This document shows, piece after piece, positions 1-12,160 of a DNA stretch of 64,000 nucleotides. The stretch lies in assembly GCA_032622095.1 (NCBI GenBank), contig CP136061.1, positions 266,421,551 through 266,485,550 on the forward strand, read 5' to 3'. A model generated the notes under the pieces. It saw only the letters and a list, made by a program, of their open reading frames with translations, was not told where the DNA came from and did no database searches. Positions within the stretch are counted from its first letter, which is position 1. Each line of letters starts with the position of its first letter. Source of the stretch: Siphonodentalium dalli (taxonomy: Eukaryota; Mollusca; Scaphopoda; Gadilida; Siphonodentaliidae). Made by a program: the position numbers and the translations under genes.

Positions 1-385
1 TGGGGACGAAAAGGGTCTAACAGGGGTAACGGGAGCAGAAAAGGTGGAGGGCATCAAAAATGATTAAATAGTATTGTCGCCGATTTCCACCAAACTTATA
101 CATTATATAACCATCTTCATGATGTGGCGCCGCTCGAGTCAGGGAGGAACCAAATGATAAAAAAAAAAAACAGTTTTAGTGCCGATTTGCATGGTACGTT
201 CTGAAGGAACGCGAACTGAACAATGCCATACATTGATTGTATGTATAGTATAACAGAACATACTAAATATAATCAATAGTAATTGATGGAAGCGTTTCCT
301 GTCCTTCTATCCAAAACAGCATTATCCCAACCGAAATCCAAAGTTGTTGTGGACAGAGAAGACTTGGTCTAGAAAATAACCTGAG

Positions 386-501
386 TTTTAAGGGGTATAC
401 CATATAACCACCAGCATTCAGCATATGGGAGAGGGAGGTTCTGATGAGGTTTAAAGGGTATACCATATAACCACCAGCATTCAGCATATGGGAGAGGGGA
501 T
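386..501. repeat. 63-bp direct duplication within the unit
   Basis: Two nearly identical blocks contain GGGTATACCATATAACCACC and then CAGCATTCAGCATATGGGAG. They start 63 bp apart. The same pair recurs at 5,882-5,997 and 13,399-13,514. The minus-strand frames open here are products of the duplication and are not taken as genes. Confidence 0.8.
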
Positions 502-659
502 CTGCAACCGGCGGAAGGTCTATAACGTTTGGTAGGTTGCTTACATTCATCGCCCAGATAGATGACAGATGACACCTTTGCACGTATGTCATTGGTCAAT
601 TATTTTTATTTCAGTCATTGTAACATAGCTATAGAAAAACAGAATAAATCTTCACTTAA

Positions 660-805
660 CAATTGCAAATAATACATATGATATAATGTTATATAATATA
701 ACATAATATTGTACAATATAATATAATATAATATATTATGATATAATTAAATATAATACAATATACTATAATATAATATCAGAATAAAACTTCACTTTGT
801 AAATA
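660..805. repeat. AT-rich cryptic microsatellite (ATATA/TATAA)
   Basis: A run of irregular ATATAATATA-type motifs. It is repeated at 6,156-6,301 and 13,673-13,818 in the other units. Confidence 0.7.
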
Positions 806-889
806 ATAATTGTAAATATATATCTCCGACATCGTGTGTATATACATGACTTTATGGAATCATTGATAAACATGAACATCCTGCTTGTG

Positions 890-1003
890 CATGAATCAGA
901 TCACCCACCGGATACTCTAGATCATGCCATGAATCAGATCACCAACTGGATACTGTAGATCATGCCATGAATCAGATCACCCATCGGATACTTTTGATCA
1001 TGC
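890..1003. repeat. 38-bp tandem repeat, three copies
   Basis: CATGAATCAGATCACC begins at 890, 928 and 966, an exact 38-bp period with substitutions between copies. It is repeated at 6,386 and 13,903 in the later units. Confidence 0.85.
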
Positions 1004-1155
1004 CATGAATCTCTACTCTGACTAACGCCCGTAGACATCATATTCCACCAATACAAAACCTGGAAGTTTTGACAGGGAGCCTTATGAAGTCATTATCTGT
1101 TCCTTAATAATGTACTTCGCTATATAGGTGAAGGTCCTAACTCGAAATGTGACAT

Positions 1156-1555
1156 TTAACCCTTTACCCAACAAACCGGCCAAAACCGGCCAAATAAAGC
1201 TTCAACAGCCTAAAATATCTCCGGTCTGTCTCAATAGACCATACAAATATGGATATCATTGGAACCGGCTCCTTGACCACATTGTGATAGTTACAGTAAG
1301 CCCTGTGCCAAATGCATTCTCTTATATATGCGAGTCGACCATAGGTCGCCTCGCATATATAAGAGAATGCATTGGCCTAAAAAAAATCTTTTTTTAACAC
1401 TTTTTACCATTTTTTCTTACATTCTTTAACAATTTTATAATTTTTAATGTGTTAAGCCAATGCATTCTCTTATATATGCGAGGCGACCTATGGTCGACTC
1501 GCATATATAAGAGAATGCATTGGCACAGGGCCCTTCTGTTTGGGTAAAGGGTTAA
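1156..1555 (+). mobile_element. TTAA-flanked MITE with twin hairpins, copy A
   Basis: A 400-bp element bounded by TTAA and terminal inverted repeats, CCCTTTACCCAACA on the left and its complement on the right. TTAA target-site duplication with CCC-starting ends is the piggyBac-superfamily signature; no transposase is present, so it is non-autonomous. Inside lie two near-perfect hairpins, each with 26-bp arms running from CCAATGCATTC to ATATGCGAG. The second hairpin is the reverse complement of the first, with an A/T-rich spacer between them. Confidence 0.85.
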
Positions 1556-1726
1556 ATGATATATTTAGCTGATATATTCCTTTCTTGGAGCGAATTTCTG
1601 CAACAATTTCACTGCGTAGTGTACCCATTTGGAAAACAATTACATTCCCTGTATCTAATCCTACATTTTGATATACTATACGCCCCATTATGTGGAATAT
1701 ATCAGCTGAAATTCTGTCCCGCAGAC

Positions 1727-1983
1727 TATCGTTCTATTCCATATTCCATCCCATGTTAGGTCAGTTGTCGACCAAATAATGCAACTTCTCGTGTCCGGTC
1801 AGTGGCGGGGTTAATATTTGTGGATAGGGCGAATGTGGGCCTTTCGTTAGACACCAAAAGGAGCCCTCTACGTGCTGTATTCCTCGAGACATCGGCCGTC
1901 GCACGCAATTTGAAATTCTGTCCCGCAGATTGTCGTTCTATCCCATAGCCCATCCCATCCCGCAGATTGTCATGTCCCGTTTA
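1727..1983. mobile_element. Solo right arm of the foldback element, unit copy 1
   Basis: Matches 9,238-9,494 of copy 2. The paired left arm is missing with the 2,015-bp gap. Confidence 0.75.
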
Positions 1984-2860
1984 TTGCAAAAGCTATGAAT
2001 TAACACAGATAACATGTATGATATATACAAGTGTGTACAATAGCAGGCAACTCGTGGGTACAATATATACATGTTTGATTCAGCGATCTGACCTCTTTAA
2101 CGAGACGTCATGCGAAGCCGAGATCAATTCACTGCAGCGATAACATGTTATTATATGACATGCTTTTTATTTGAAAAGCACAATTGATTATGAAATTAAA
2201 CCACACGTAGGCAACTAGTAACAAGAATAAAGAATGAACTATTTTTGTATAATTAATCGTCCGGCTTTTTTACGGACATGCGCAGTATACGCGAGATAGA
2301 GAATGGTGGTATGACATCGGATCAAACTGCAGCTGATCCGATGGTCGGGAAATGATCGCTTTACTATAGCGGTATTGTTGGAGAAAAACGATAGTCATAT
2401 AATGAATACTCATGCCAGATCTATATTTATAATATATATATTATTTATATATATCAACCCCAATGTGATTGGTGCAAATCAGCTACCTTTATTATAATTC
2501 ACCAGTATAGCCATTCTCGGTTGGATAGCCAGATTTTTGGTGAAATGTGTGTTATATTTTATGGGCATTTTATCTGATTCGATTTGGACGGGGACACAGA
2601 CATTTTTGAACATTGTTGAACAATCAATCAGGATTAGAATTTGGGATTGGATTTTCTCGAACTTTTTTCTCCCTATTATATTTTTGGATGTTAGTTTTGA
2701 ACAAAATTTGTAAAGAAGTTTTAGAGCTGTAGCAAAACTAATAATTTGAAAAATTACATGTTTGAAGCTATTTTCCCCAAAGTTGGTATTATTTGCTCGA
2801 AAATCCAGCTGTGACCATTCCAAATATCATATAATAAATTTTTGTTTAATTCTTTGAAGG

Positions 2861-3154
2861 TTCGCTCCCCTATACATATATATCCTGAACAGTTCTCTCC
2901 CCTATACATATATACCCTGAACAGTTCGCTCCCCTATACATATATACCCTGAACAGTTCGCTCCCCTATACATATATACCCTGAACAGTTCGCTCCCCTA
3001 TACATATATACCCTGAACAGTTCGCTCCCCTATACATATATACCCTGAACAGTTCGCTCCCCTATACATATATACCATGAACAGTTCGCTCCCCTATACA
3101 TATATACCCTGAACAGTTCGCTCCCCTATACATATATACCCTGAACAGTTCGCT
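2861..3154. repeat. 32-bp minisatellite, about 9 monomers, unit copy 1
   Basis: The monomer contains TTCGCTCCCCTATACATATA and TACCCTGAACAG with an exact 32-bp period and one or two variants. There are no unique spacers, so it is not a CRISPR. Read on the minus strand it contains GGGGAG, two extra bases, AACTGTTCAGGGT, very close to the FReD codons for Gly-Glu-Asn-Cys-Thr-Gly. Confidence 0.95.
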
Positions 3155-3156
3155 TT

Positions 3157-4643
3157 ACGTGCTTCATCAAATATGGTAAATCATTGTCAAGGGAAATCAA
3201 AATATTACAAGGCACGCGACAAGGGATTATTTTATCCCCCCTTCTATACATGTTATATATAGATGATCTTTTATCTGAACTCGAGTTATCGAACTATGGC
3301 CTTCGGATTGTCTCCACAAACTGCGCGTCGCCAACTCACGCTGATGATATGACGCTTTTTTCGCTCACAAATGTGGGCCTACAACGTCTATGTGATATTT
3401 GCACGCTGTACAGCCGATTGTGGCGGTTTACATACAACGCACAAAAATGTAAAACCATTGTATTCAATGAAAAAGTGAAGAAACTACCTGTGCATCCAAG
3501 GAGATGGAAACTTGGTGACGGGTATGTTGACGAAACTGATCACATAACCCATCTTGGCATAACGTTGCATAGAAACGACTTCGCTCGTGAGTTTATCGAC
3601 TGTATTGTCAACAAAATAAGATCCACCTACTTCATGCTGAGCAACGCTGGCATGTATGCAGGTGGAATCACTCCTCAAAGTTGCGAAACTCTTTACAGAT
3701 CCATAATTATTCCAAAGGGTTTATACGGATCTGAACTCTTGTGTGGTCTATCAGAAACCCATTGGTCAACTCTTGAGAAAATTCATCGCTTCTGCCTCAA
3801 GCATATCCAGGGACTTCCTGTACGTGCTCGCACTGATATCGTTTTGGGGATGCTTGGCATCCATCCTATCAAGTCATTGATTGATGCCAGGAAACTCAAT
3901 CTGTTTGGAAGCCTATGCCGTATGCCTCCTGGCAAAGCTTGCAAGGAGATTTTTGTCACAAGACTTCACATGTACTTCACGGGACAACTGATAAACCCAA
4001 ATGCGTTCATCAGCGACATAACAACACTCTTGTTGAATACAACCTATCCGAGCATATCCATCAGTATGCTCATTTCTGCTCATTTCCTCTGAAATCCGAA
4101 TGGAAGCGCATTACAAAAACTGCGATTAACGACAAATGCGAACAGAAATGGACAGAAAGAACAAATTGTGACACTTCATTTGCGCGTTTTCGAGAAATTC
4201 AACCAAACCCTACTATGTGTCACTTGTGGAGAACATGTCGTAAATACCCTACGCATAAGATTGCATTTATCACAGTCGGTCAGCTCATCGCAGGAAGCGC
4301 ATTCTCGCAACATAACACATGTACATTATGCTGTCAGTCACACTCTGATATTATCGAGCACGCACTTATCTCATGCAGTAGCCCACTTATGCATTCCCAC
4401 AGGAACGAAATGTGGTACCAGATGATTGATCGTTTCGGCATACCGTTATTCGTATGGGCCACGAGTCTCCGCAACAGCGACCTCTTATTGCTTCATCTCA
4501 CACATCTTCCACGTGATATATTCACATTTCTTCAGCAAGTTGAGAACACCTCAGAGTTTACGAGATTCATTGTTCTTCACACAAACTTAATTTGGAGGGG
4601 CTATGTCGAACTCTCAGCCACTACGCATGACGGTTTGTGTTAA
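3157..4643 (+). pseudogene. Non-LTR retrotransposon reverse transcriptase, 3' half, frameshifted (copy 1)
   Basis: This is the C-terminal half of a LINE reverse transcriptase. The frame from about 3,157 to 4,092 has the palm motifs QGTRQG, LSPLLYMLYIDDLL and ADDMTLFS (catalytic Asp pair), then SRLWRFTYNAQKCK and a thumb/connection region. The second frame, about 4,027 to 4,643, continues with SEWKRITKTAIN and a C-terminal zinc-knuckle-like CTLCCQSHSDIIEHALISC. The switch of frame lies near 4,023-4,036. The 5' part (endonuclease, fingers) is missing: the element begins straight after the 32-bp minisatellite. The usual open start is not an ATG, as expected for a truncated copy. The residue before the ADD is His where most families have Tyr or Phe-x. 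It cannot be active. I do not assign a clade. Confidence 0.88.
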
Positions 4644-5345
4644 ACAACCTTTGATCTTTGAACGTTACGGGTGTTCACCCTAAGTCGCATTTAAATGTAC
4701 CACCTTCTGTCCTGTCCATAAAATCCGAAGACGCGACAAAATAAATAAACATGAATAAATTAATATATATATATGCATATGTATGTGTATATGAGGGTGC
4801 GTGTGGGTGTGTATGTGTGTGTGTGAGGGTGTATACGTGCGTGTATATGTGTTCTTGTGTTAGCGTTTGCACTGTCACAACATCATTCTACATATAATCT
4901 ATTCCACTTAATGGGTGCATACGTTTACAGGGGAGCTATTGTCGAGCGAGGGCATTGCGTTTGCTGACTCTTTGGGGAGAGAGATTCTCCTATGCGAATC
5001 CAACTCCAACTAGAGTTCCTTTTGTAACTGTATGCACCTGCTTATGGAGTGCTGTTGTGACAGTGCATCCTAACGTATGTATGTACGGTTGTGTGTGTGT
5101 GTCTGCGTAATGTGTTAGATTGCATATGCGTACGGGTGTGGTCGAGAGGGTGTGTGTTGTCTGTTGATGTGATATGTAAGCTCGTGTTCATGTACATACA
5201 ATTAGAATGCTATTCTTTTCCTCGGTAGTTTGTTCTCTTGTCTGTCTTTTCATTACTTCTTGATTGCTAACTGTATTTATGTTTCATTCATGTACCCTAT
5301 GTATTTTTTTCAATCTTCAATACTGGAGGCAATAAAGATATATAT
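3157..5345 (+). mobile_element. 5'-truncated LINE including 3' UTR (copy 1)
   Basis: After the stop at 4,641-4,643 comes about 700 bp of non-coding sequence with TG-rich tracts (4,780-4,865 and 5,085-5,160), then AATAAAG at about 5,330 followed by TATATATAAAA, taken as the 3' end. The right limit is approximate because no target-site duplication could be matched (the left end abuts the minisatellite). Confidence 0.75.
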
Positions 5346-6504
5346 AAAACTGATAAAAATATGTTTAGCGCCAATTCCACCATATTAATATATATACACT
5401 TTCTTCTCCAATGATACGAGGAATCAAACTGTGTGGGTTAAAGACGCCACATTTGGTGCTTCTATTTGCGAATGTCTGTCTTCTATATAACTTCACTGGG
5501 GACGAAAAGGGTCTAACAGGGGTAACGGGAGCAGAAAAGGTGGAGGGCATCAAAAATGATTAAATAGTATTGTCGCCGATTTCCACCAAACTTATACATT
5601 ATATAACCATCTCCATGATGTGGCGCCGCTCGAGTCAGGGAGGAACCAAATGATAAAAAAAACAAACAGTTTTAGTGCCGATTTGCATGGTACGTTCTGA
5701 AGGAACGCGAACTGAACAATGCCATACATTGATTGTATGTATAGTATAACAGAACATACTAAATATAATCAATAGTAATTGATGGAAGCGTTTCCTGTCC
5801 TTCTATCCAAAACAGCATTATCCCAACCGAAATCCAAAGTTGTTGTGGACAGAGAAGACTTGGTCTAGAAAATAACCTGAGTTTTAAGGGGTATACCATA
5901 TAACCACCAGCATTCAGCATATGGGAGAGGGAGGTTCTGATGAGGTTTAAAGGGTATACCATATAACCACCAGCATTCAGCATATGGGAGAGGGGATCTG
6001 CAACCGGCGGAAGGTCTATAACGTTTGGTAGGTTGCTTACATTCATCGCCCAGATAGATGACAGATGACACCTTTGCACGTATGTCATTGGTCAATTATT
6101 TTTATTTCAGTCATTGTAACATAGCTATAGAAAAACAGAATAAATCTTCACTTAACAATTGCAAATAATACATATGATATAATGTTATATAATATAACAT
6201 AATATTGTACAATATAATATAATATAATATATTATGATATAATTAAATATAATACAATATACTATAATATAATATCAGAATAAAACTTCACTTTGTAAAT
6301 AATAATTGTAAATATATATCTCCGACATCGTGTGTATATACATGACTTTATGGAATCATTGATAAACATGAACATCCTGCTTGTGCATGAATCAGATCAC
6401 CCACCGGATACTCTAGATCATGCCATGAATCAGATCACCAACTGGATACTGTAGATCATGCCATGAATCAGATCACCCATCGGATACTTTTGATCATGCC
6501 ATGA

Positions 6505-7385
6505 ATCTCTACTCTGACTAACGCCCGTAGACATCATATTCCACCAATACAAAACCTGGAAGTTTTGACAGGGAGCCTTATGAAGTCATTATCTGTTCCT
6601 TAATAATGTACTTCGCTATATAGGTGAAGGTCCTAACTCGAAATGTGACATTTAACCCTTTACCCAACAAACCGGCCAAAACCGGCCAAATAAAGCTTCA
6701 ACAGCCTAAAATATCTCCGGTCTGTCTCAATAGACCATACAAATATGGATATCATTGGAACCGGCTCCTTGACCACATTGTAATAGTTACAGTAAGCCCT
6801 GTGCCAAATGCATTCTCTTATATATGCGAGTCGACCATAGGTCGCCTCGCATATATAAGAGAATGCATTGGCCTAAAAAAAATCTTTTTTTAACACTTTT
6901 TACCATTTTTTCTTACATTCTTTAACAATTTTATAATTTTTAATGTGTTAAGCCAATGCATTCTCTTATATATGCGAGGCGACCTATGGTCGACTCGCAT
7001 ATATAAGAGAATGCATTGGCACAGGGCCCTTCTGTTTGGGTAAAGGGTTAAATGACTGTGAGCGAATTTGATTTGCGTCGCTTACAATTAATGAATTTAT
7101 CCTGCGTAATTAGTTCAGTGTTTATTATGCGATATCGTCTCAGAAAAGTCAGAGAAAAGCATTAAATTTCGAGTTGGGACATTCACCTTCAGTGAGGTAC
7201 ATTACTAAGGAACAAATAATAACTAAGAAATATATTCACTGCATTATTTTTTCGATTTTATAAGATTCCCTGTCAAAACATCAAAAAGTTCCAAGGTTTT
7301 GTATACTGGTGAAATGTGATCTCTATACGGGCATTAGCCAGCGTAGAAATTCATGGCATGATCTAATACGGGCGTTAGCCAGAGT
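6505..7385. mobile_element. Foldback element interrupted by MITE B
   Basis: The stretch before the MITE (containing AGTTTTGACAGGGAGCCTTA and CCTAACTCGAAATG) is the inverted counterpart of 7,160-7,385 (containing TTTCGAGTTGGGACATTCAC and ATTCCCTGTCAAAAC). The arms are about 150 bp. It is present again at 14,022-14,902. In copy 1 only the left arm remains, because the right arm falls in the missing 2,015 bp. Confidence 0.7.
6652..7051 (+). mobile_element. TTAA-flanked MITE, copy B
   Basis: Same element as at 1,156, carried in the second 7.5-kb unit. It sits between inverted arms of another foldback (about 6,505-6,651 and 7,160-7,385), which suggests it inserted into that element before the unit was multiplied. 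Confidence 0.85.
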
Positions 7386-7586
7386 AGATATTCATGATGG
7401 CATCTACAGATACAGTTGATAGTGACGTAGGGTCACATAGCGGCTTTCAGTGATTTGGTTTGATTCACTATCAACTTTGATAAAACCAATTTGAAAAGTT
7501 AGAAATGTCATGCCTGACAATACGCGCAGAGATTGCGAATTTCAAACCGTTTTTATTGGAAAATAAGTTGAGATCGTTCTTTATTA

Positions 7587-7720
7587 TTATTCGAATCCTA
7601 TCATGAATCTCATTTGCGTCAGATAGAATATGCTGTTCGGATTACTGTAGTCTGTCCACTCGACCACGTGCGATCCAAGGATAGCATGCATATTCACCCT
7701 GAACCACAGGGGTCCGGAAA
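7587..7720 (-). pseudogene. Relic of a fibrinogen-related (FReD) C-terminus in unit copy 2
   Basis: On the minus strand a frame of about 42 codons ends in a stop at 7,587-7,589. It aligns with the end of the FReD exon at 20,110-20,260: ILGSHVVEWTDYSNPN here against IVGSHVADWPDYSTPN there, then FYLTQMRFM against YKLTQVGFM. The upstream segment for Gly-Glu-Asn-Cys-Thr-Gly is deleted, so the conserved cysteine is gone, and nothing further of the domain follows. It can be a decayed paralogue or an exon fragment copied into the unit. The open frame to a proper stop suggests the decay is not old, or that the segment is short by chance. Confidence 0.72.
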
Positions 7721-8237
7721 CAATTTATTTTAATTTTTATTATATTATTTTTTAGAAAGGTCACAGCTGCATTTTCGAGAATATGACACCAAGTTTGAGG
7801 GAATTTATTTCAAAATATCAAATGTGTTGACAGCGCTATCTCTTCCTTGAAGATCAGACTTCACAACTAATATCCATAAAATACGATAAAGAAAAACTAG
7901 TTTGAAAATTCTAATCCCAAAACTCAAAACTCGATAGATTTCGTAAAACTGTCGATCTGCCCGTCCATTTCTTTACCCAAATAGACGTCATTTATAGCAA
8001 TTTAACGCGGCCACGTGATAGTATACTCGAACGGATTGCACAAATATGTCAAAGATACTTAGCGCAACTTACCAAGAACAGACATAATTATGTTCGGGTC
8101 ACTCTAATGAAATAAATTATTCGGGTTTTATTCATTTCACAAGGCCAATCTCTGTTTGGTAGTTTCCAAAAGCTTCCATTTTGAAACAAATTTCACACCA
8201 TAATCAGCCCATGACAGCTGTAATTAATCAGAATCAG

Positions 8238-9494
8238 TTTATTGGGGACATGACAATCTGATGGGATATGGGATAGAACGACAATCTGCGGGACAGAATT
8301 TCAAATTGCGTGGGACGGCCGATATCTCGAGGAATACAGCACGTAGCGGGCTCCTTTTGGTGTCCAACGAAAGGCCCACATTCGCCCTATCCACAAATAT
8401 TAACCCCGCCACTGATCAGACACCAGAAGTTGCATTATTTGGTCGACAACTGACCTAACAGGAGATGGAATATGGAATAAAACGACAATCTGCAGGACAG
8501 AATTTCAAATTGCGTGGGACGGCCGATATCTCGAGGAATATAGCACGTAGAGGGCTCCTTTTGGCGTCTAACTAAAGGCCGATATTCGCCATAGCCACAC
8601 ATATTAACACCGCCACTGACCGGACACAAGAAGTTGCATTATTCGGTCGACAACTGACCTAACATGAAATTGTCGAAATCAAGGCCGTGGAACAGCGTGG
8701 AACAGCTGTAGAAATGCATTTTTACAGCGATAACGCTATGACCACAAGCAAACTTGGTATTAAAATGAAGTTTATCATATATTGCACAACACAAATCTAT
8801 TAATTCGAGCGAAGCTGTGATTTATGCACATCTAGAGACCGATTAACCCACACATGCGAAGGTGCCACGAAACACGGAAAACTGCGTTCGACATCAATGT
8901 TTAGAATTTAGATTTTTCGATGAATACGCTAGCAAACAACAAGTTTTAGGTATCAAATAACGCAGTGGAATGCTGCGCACTCGTTTTAGTACGAATACTG
9001 TAATGGCGAACACGCAATCACGCGCCGATAAAAAAAGCTAAAATAGACTCGATGTTTACAATTACAGGATCGATTTCAGCTGATATATTCCTTTCTTGGA
9101 GCGAATTTCTGCAACAATTTCACTGCGTAGTGTACCCATTTGGAAAACAATTACATTCCCTGTATCTAATCCTACATTTTGATATACTATACGCCCCATT
9201 ATGTGGAATATATCAGCTGAAATTCTGTCCCGCAGACTATCGTTCTATTCCATATTCCATCCCATGTTAGGTCAGTTGTCGACCAAATAATGCAACTTCT
9301 CGTGTCCGGTCAGTGGCGGGGTTAATATTTGTGGATAGGGCGAATGTGGGCCTTTCGTTAGACACCAAAAGGAGCCCTCTACGTGCTGTATTCCTCGAGA
9401 CATCGGCCGTCGCACGCAATTTGAAATTCTGTCCCGCAGATTGTCGTTCTATCCCATAGCCCATCCCATCCCGCAGATTGTCATGTCCCGTTTA
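8238..9494. mobile_element. Large foldback element with about 230-bp arms, unit copy 2
   Basis: The left side holds two direct copies of a block of about 203 bp (8,257-8,457 and 8,460-8,660, each with GGACGGCCGATATCTCGAGG). The right side, 9,227-9,494, is the inverted copy, ending with the complement of the left end (GGGGACATGACAATCTG against CAGATTGTCATGTCCC). A smaller inverted pair, CAGCTGATATATTCC at 9,069-9,089 and its complement near 9,207, lies inside. No transposase is seen. The short ORFs on these arms follow from the repeat. Confidence 0.75.
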
Positions 9495-10377
9495 TTGCAA
9501 AAGCTATGAATTAACACAGATAACATGTATGATATATACAAGTGTGTACAATAGCAGGCAACTCGTGGGTACAATATATACATGTTTGATTCAGCGATCT
9601 GACCTCTTTAACGAGACGTCATGCGAAGCCGAGATCAATTCACTGCAGCGATAACATGTTATTATATGACATGCTTTTTATTTGAAAAGCACAATTGATT
9701 ATGAAATTAAACCACACGTAGGCAACTAGTAACAAGAATAAAGAATGAACTATTTTTGTATAATTAATCGTCCGGCTTTTTTACGGACATGCGCAGTATA
9801 CGCGAGATAGAGAATGGTGGTATGACATCGGATCAAACTGCAGCTGATCCGATGGTCGGGAAATGATCGCTTTACTATAGCGGTATTGTTGGAGAAAAAC
9901 GATAGTCATATAATGAATACTCATGCCAGATCTATATTTATAATATATATATTATTTATATATATCAACCCCAATGTGATTGGTGCAAATCAGCTACCTT
10001 TATTATAATTCACCAGTATAGCCATTCTCGGTTGGATAGCCAGATTTTTGGTGAAATGTGTGTTATATTTTATGGGCATTTTATCTGATTCGATTTGGAC
10101 GGGGACACAGACATTTTTGAACATTGTTGAACAATCAATCAGGATTAGAATTTGGGATTGGATTTTCTCGAACTTTTTTCTCCCTATTATATTTTTGGAT
10201 GTTAGTTTTGAACAAAATTTGTAAAGAAGTTTTAGAGCTGTAGCTGTAGCAAAACTAATAATTTGAAAAATTACATGTTTGAAGCTATTTTCCCCAAAGT
10301 TGGTATTATTTGCTCGAAAATCCAGCTGTGACCATTCCAAATATCATATAATAAATTTTTGTTTAATTCTTTGAAGG

Positions 10378-10671
10378 TTCGCTCCCCTATACATATATAT
10401 CCTGAACAGTTCTCTCCCCTATACATATATACCCTGAACAGTTCGCTCCCCTATACATATATACCCTGAACAGTTCGCTCCCCTATACATATATACCCTG
10501 AACAGTTCGCTCCCCTATACATATATACCCTGAACAGTTCGCTCCCCTATACATATATACCCTGAACAGTTCGCTCCCCTATACATATATACCATGAACA
10601 GTTCGCTCCCCTATACATATATACCCTGAACAGTTCGCTCCCCTATACATATATACCCTGAACAGTTCGCT
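10378..10671. repeat. 32-bp minisatellite, about 9 monomers, unit copy 2
   Basis: Identical in monomer, copy number and variant order to the array at 2,861-3,154. It directly precedes the LINE remnant. Confidence 0.95.
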
Positions 10672-10673
10672 TT

Positions 10674-12160
10674 ACGTGCTTCATCAAATATGGTAAATCA
10701 TTGTCAAGGGAAATCAAAATATTACAAGGCACGCGACAAGGGATTATTTTATCCCCCCTTCTATACATGTTGTATATAGATGATCTTTTATCTGAACTCG
10801 AGTTATCGAACTATGGCCTTCGGATTGTCTCCACAAACTGCGCGTCGCCAACTCACGCTGATGATATGACGCTTTTTTCGCTCACAAATGTGGGCCTACA
10901 ACGTCTATGTGATATTTGCACGCTGTACAGCCGATTGTGGCGGTTTACATACAACGCACAAAAATGTAAAACCATTGTATTCAATGAAAAAGTGAAGAAA
11001 CTACCTGTGCATCCAAGGAGATGGAAACTTGGTGACGGGTATGTTGACGAAACTGATCACATAACCCATCTTGGCATAACGTTGCATAGAAACGACTTCG
11101 CTCGTGAGTTTATCGACTGTATTGTCAACAAAATAAGATCCACCTACTTCATGCTGAGCAACGCTGGCATGTATGCAGGTGGAATCACTCCTCAAAGTTG
11201 CGAAACTCTTTACAGATCCATAATTATTCCAAAGGGTTTATACGGATCTGAACTCTTGTGTGGTCTATCAGAAACCCATTGGTCAACTCTTGAGAAAATT
11301 CATCGCTTCTGCCTCAAGCATATCCAGGGACTTCCTGTACGTGCTCGCACTGATATCGTTTTGGGGATGCTTGGCATCCATCCTATCAAGTCATTGATTG
11401 ATGCCAGGAAACTCAATCTGTTTGGAAGCCTATGCCGTATGCCTCCTGGCAAAGCTTGCAAGGAGATTTTTGTCACAAGACTTCACATGTACTTCACGGG
11501 ACAACTGATAAACCCAAATGCGTTCATCAGCGACATAACAACACTCTTGTTGAATACAACCTATCCGAGCATATCCATCAGTATGCTCATTTCTGCTCAT
11601 TTCCTCTGAAATCCGAATGGAAGCGCATTACAAAAACTGCGATTAACGACAAATGCGAACAGAAATGGACAGAAAGAACAAATTGTGACACTTCATTTGC
11701 GCGTTTTCGAGAAATTCAACCAAACCCTACTATGTGTCACTTGTGGAGAACATGTCGTAAATACCCTACGCATAAGATTGCATTTATCACAGTCGGTCAG
11801 CTCATCGCAGGAAGCGCATTCTCGCAACATAACACATGTACATTATGCTGTCAGTCACACTCTGATATTATCGAGCACGCACTTATCTCATGCAGTAGCC
11901 CACTTATGCATTCCCACAGGAACGAAATGTGGTACCAGATGATTGATCGTTTCGGCATACCGTTATTCGTATGGGCCACGAGTCTCCGCAACAGCGACCT
12001 CTTATTGCTTCATCTCACACATCTTCCACGTGATATATTCACATTTCTTCAGCAAGTTGAGAACACCTCAGAGTTTACGAGATTCATTGTTCTTCACACA
12101 AACTTAATTTGGAGGGGCTATGTCGAACTCTCAGCCACTACGCATGACGGTTTGTGTTAA
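10674..12160 (+). pseudogene. Non-LTR retrotransposon reverse transcriptase, frameshifted (copy 2)
   Basis: Same truncated and frameshifted reverse transcriptase as at 3,157-4,643. Both copies carry the identical 5' break and the identical frameshift, with at least one silent A/G difference. The element was therefore already dead when the 7.5-kb unit was multiplied; this is a passenger copy. There is no third copy because the last unit ends before this point. Confidence 0.88.

Larger units (their letters stand above)
1..5496. repeat. 7.5-kb unit, copy 1 (short form; left edge may extend outside window)
   Basis: In order it holds: a 63-bp direct duplication (386-501), an AT-rich tract (660-805), a 38-bp triplet repeat (890-1,003), a TTAA MITE (1,156-1,555), the right arm of a foldback element (about 1,727-1,983), a 32-bp minisatellite (2,861-3,154) and the LINE remnant (3,157-5,345). 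Just after the MITE the sequence jumps to what lies at about 9,069 in copy 2, so 2,015 bp are missing here. Confidence 0.9.

Noticed and set aside
263-592. Minus-strand ORF with HMLNAGGYMV, vaguely like the FReD CxM..GGWT motif
   Set aside because: Only a weak local resemblance, duplicated by the 63-bp repeat, with no other FReD landmark nearby. Too little to call a relic.
1128-1397. 89-codon ORF repeated at 6,624 and 14,141
   Set aside because: It lies inside the non-coding MITE and its hairpin. It recurs only because the unit is repeated.
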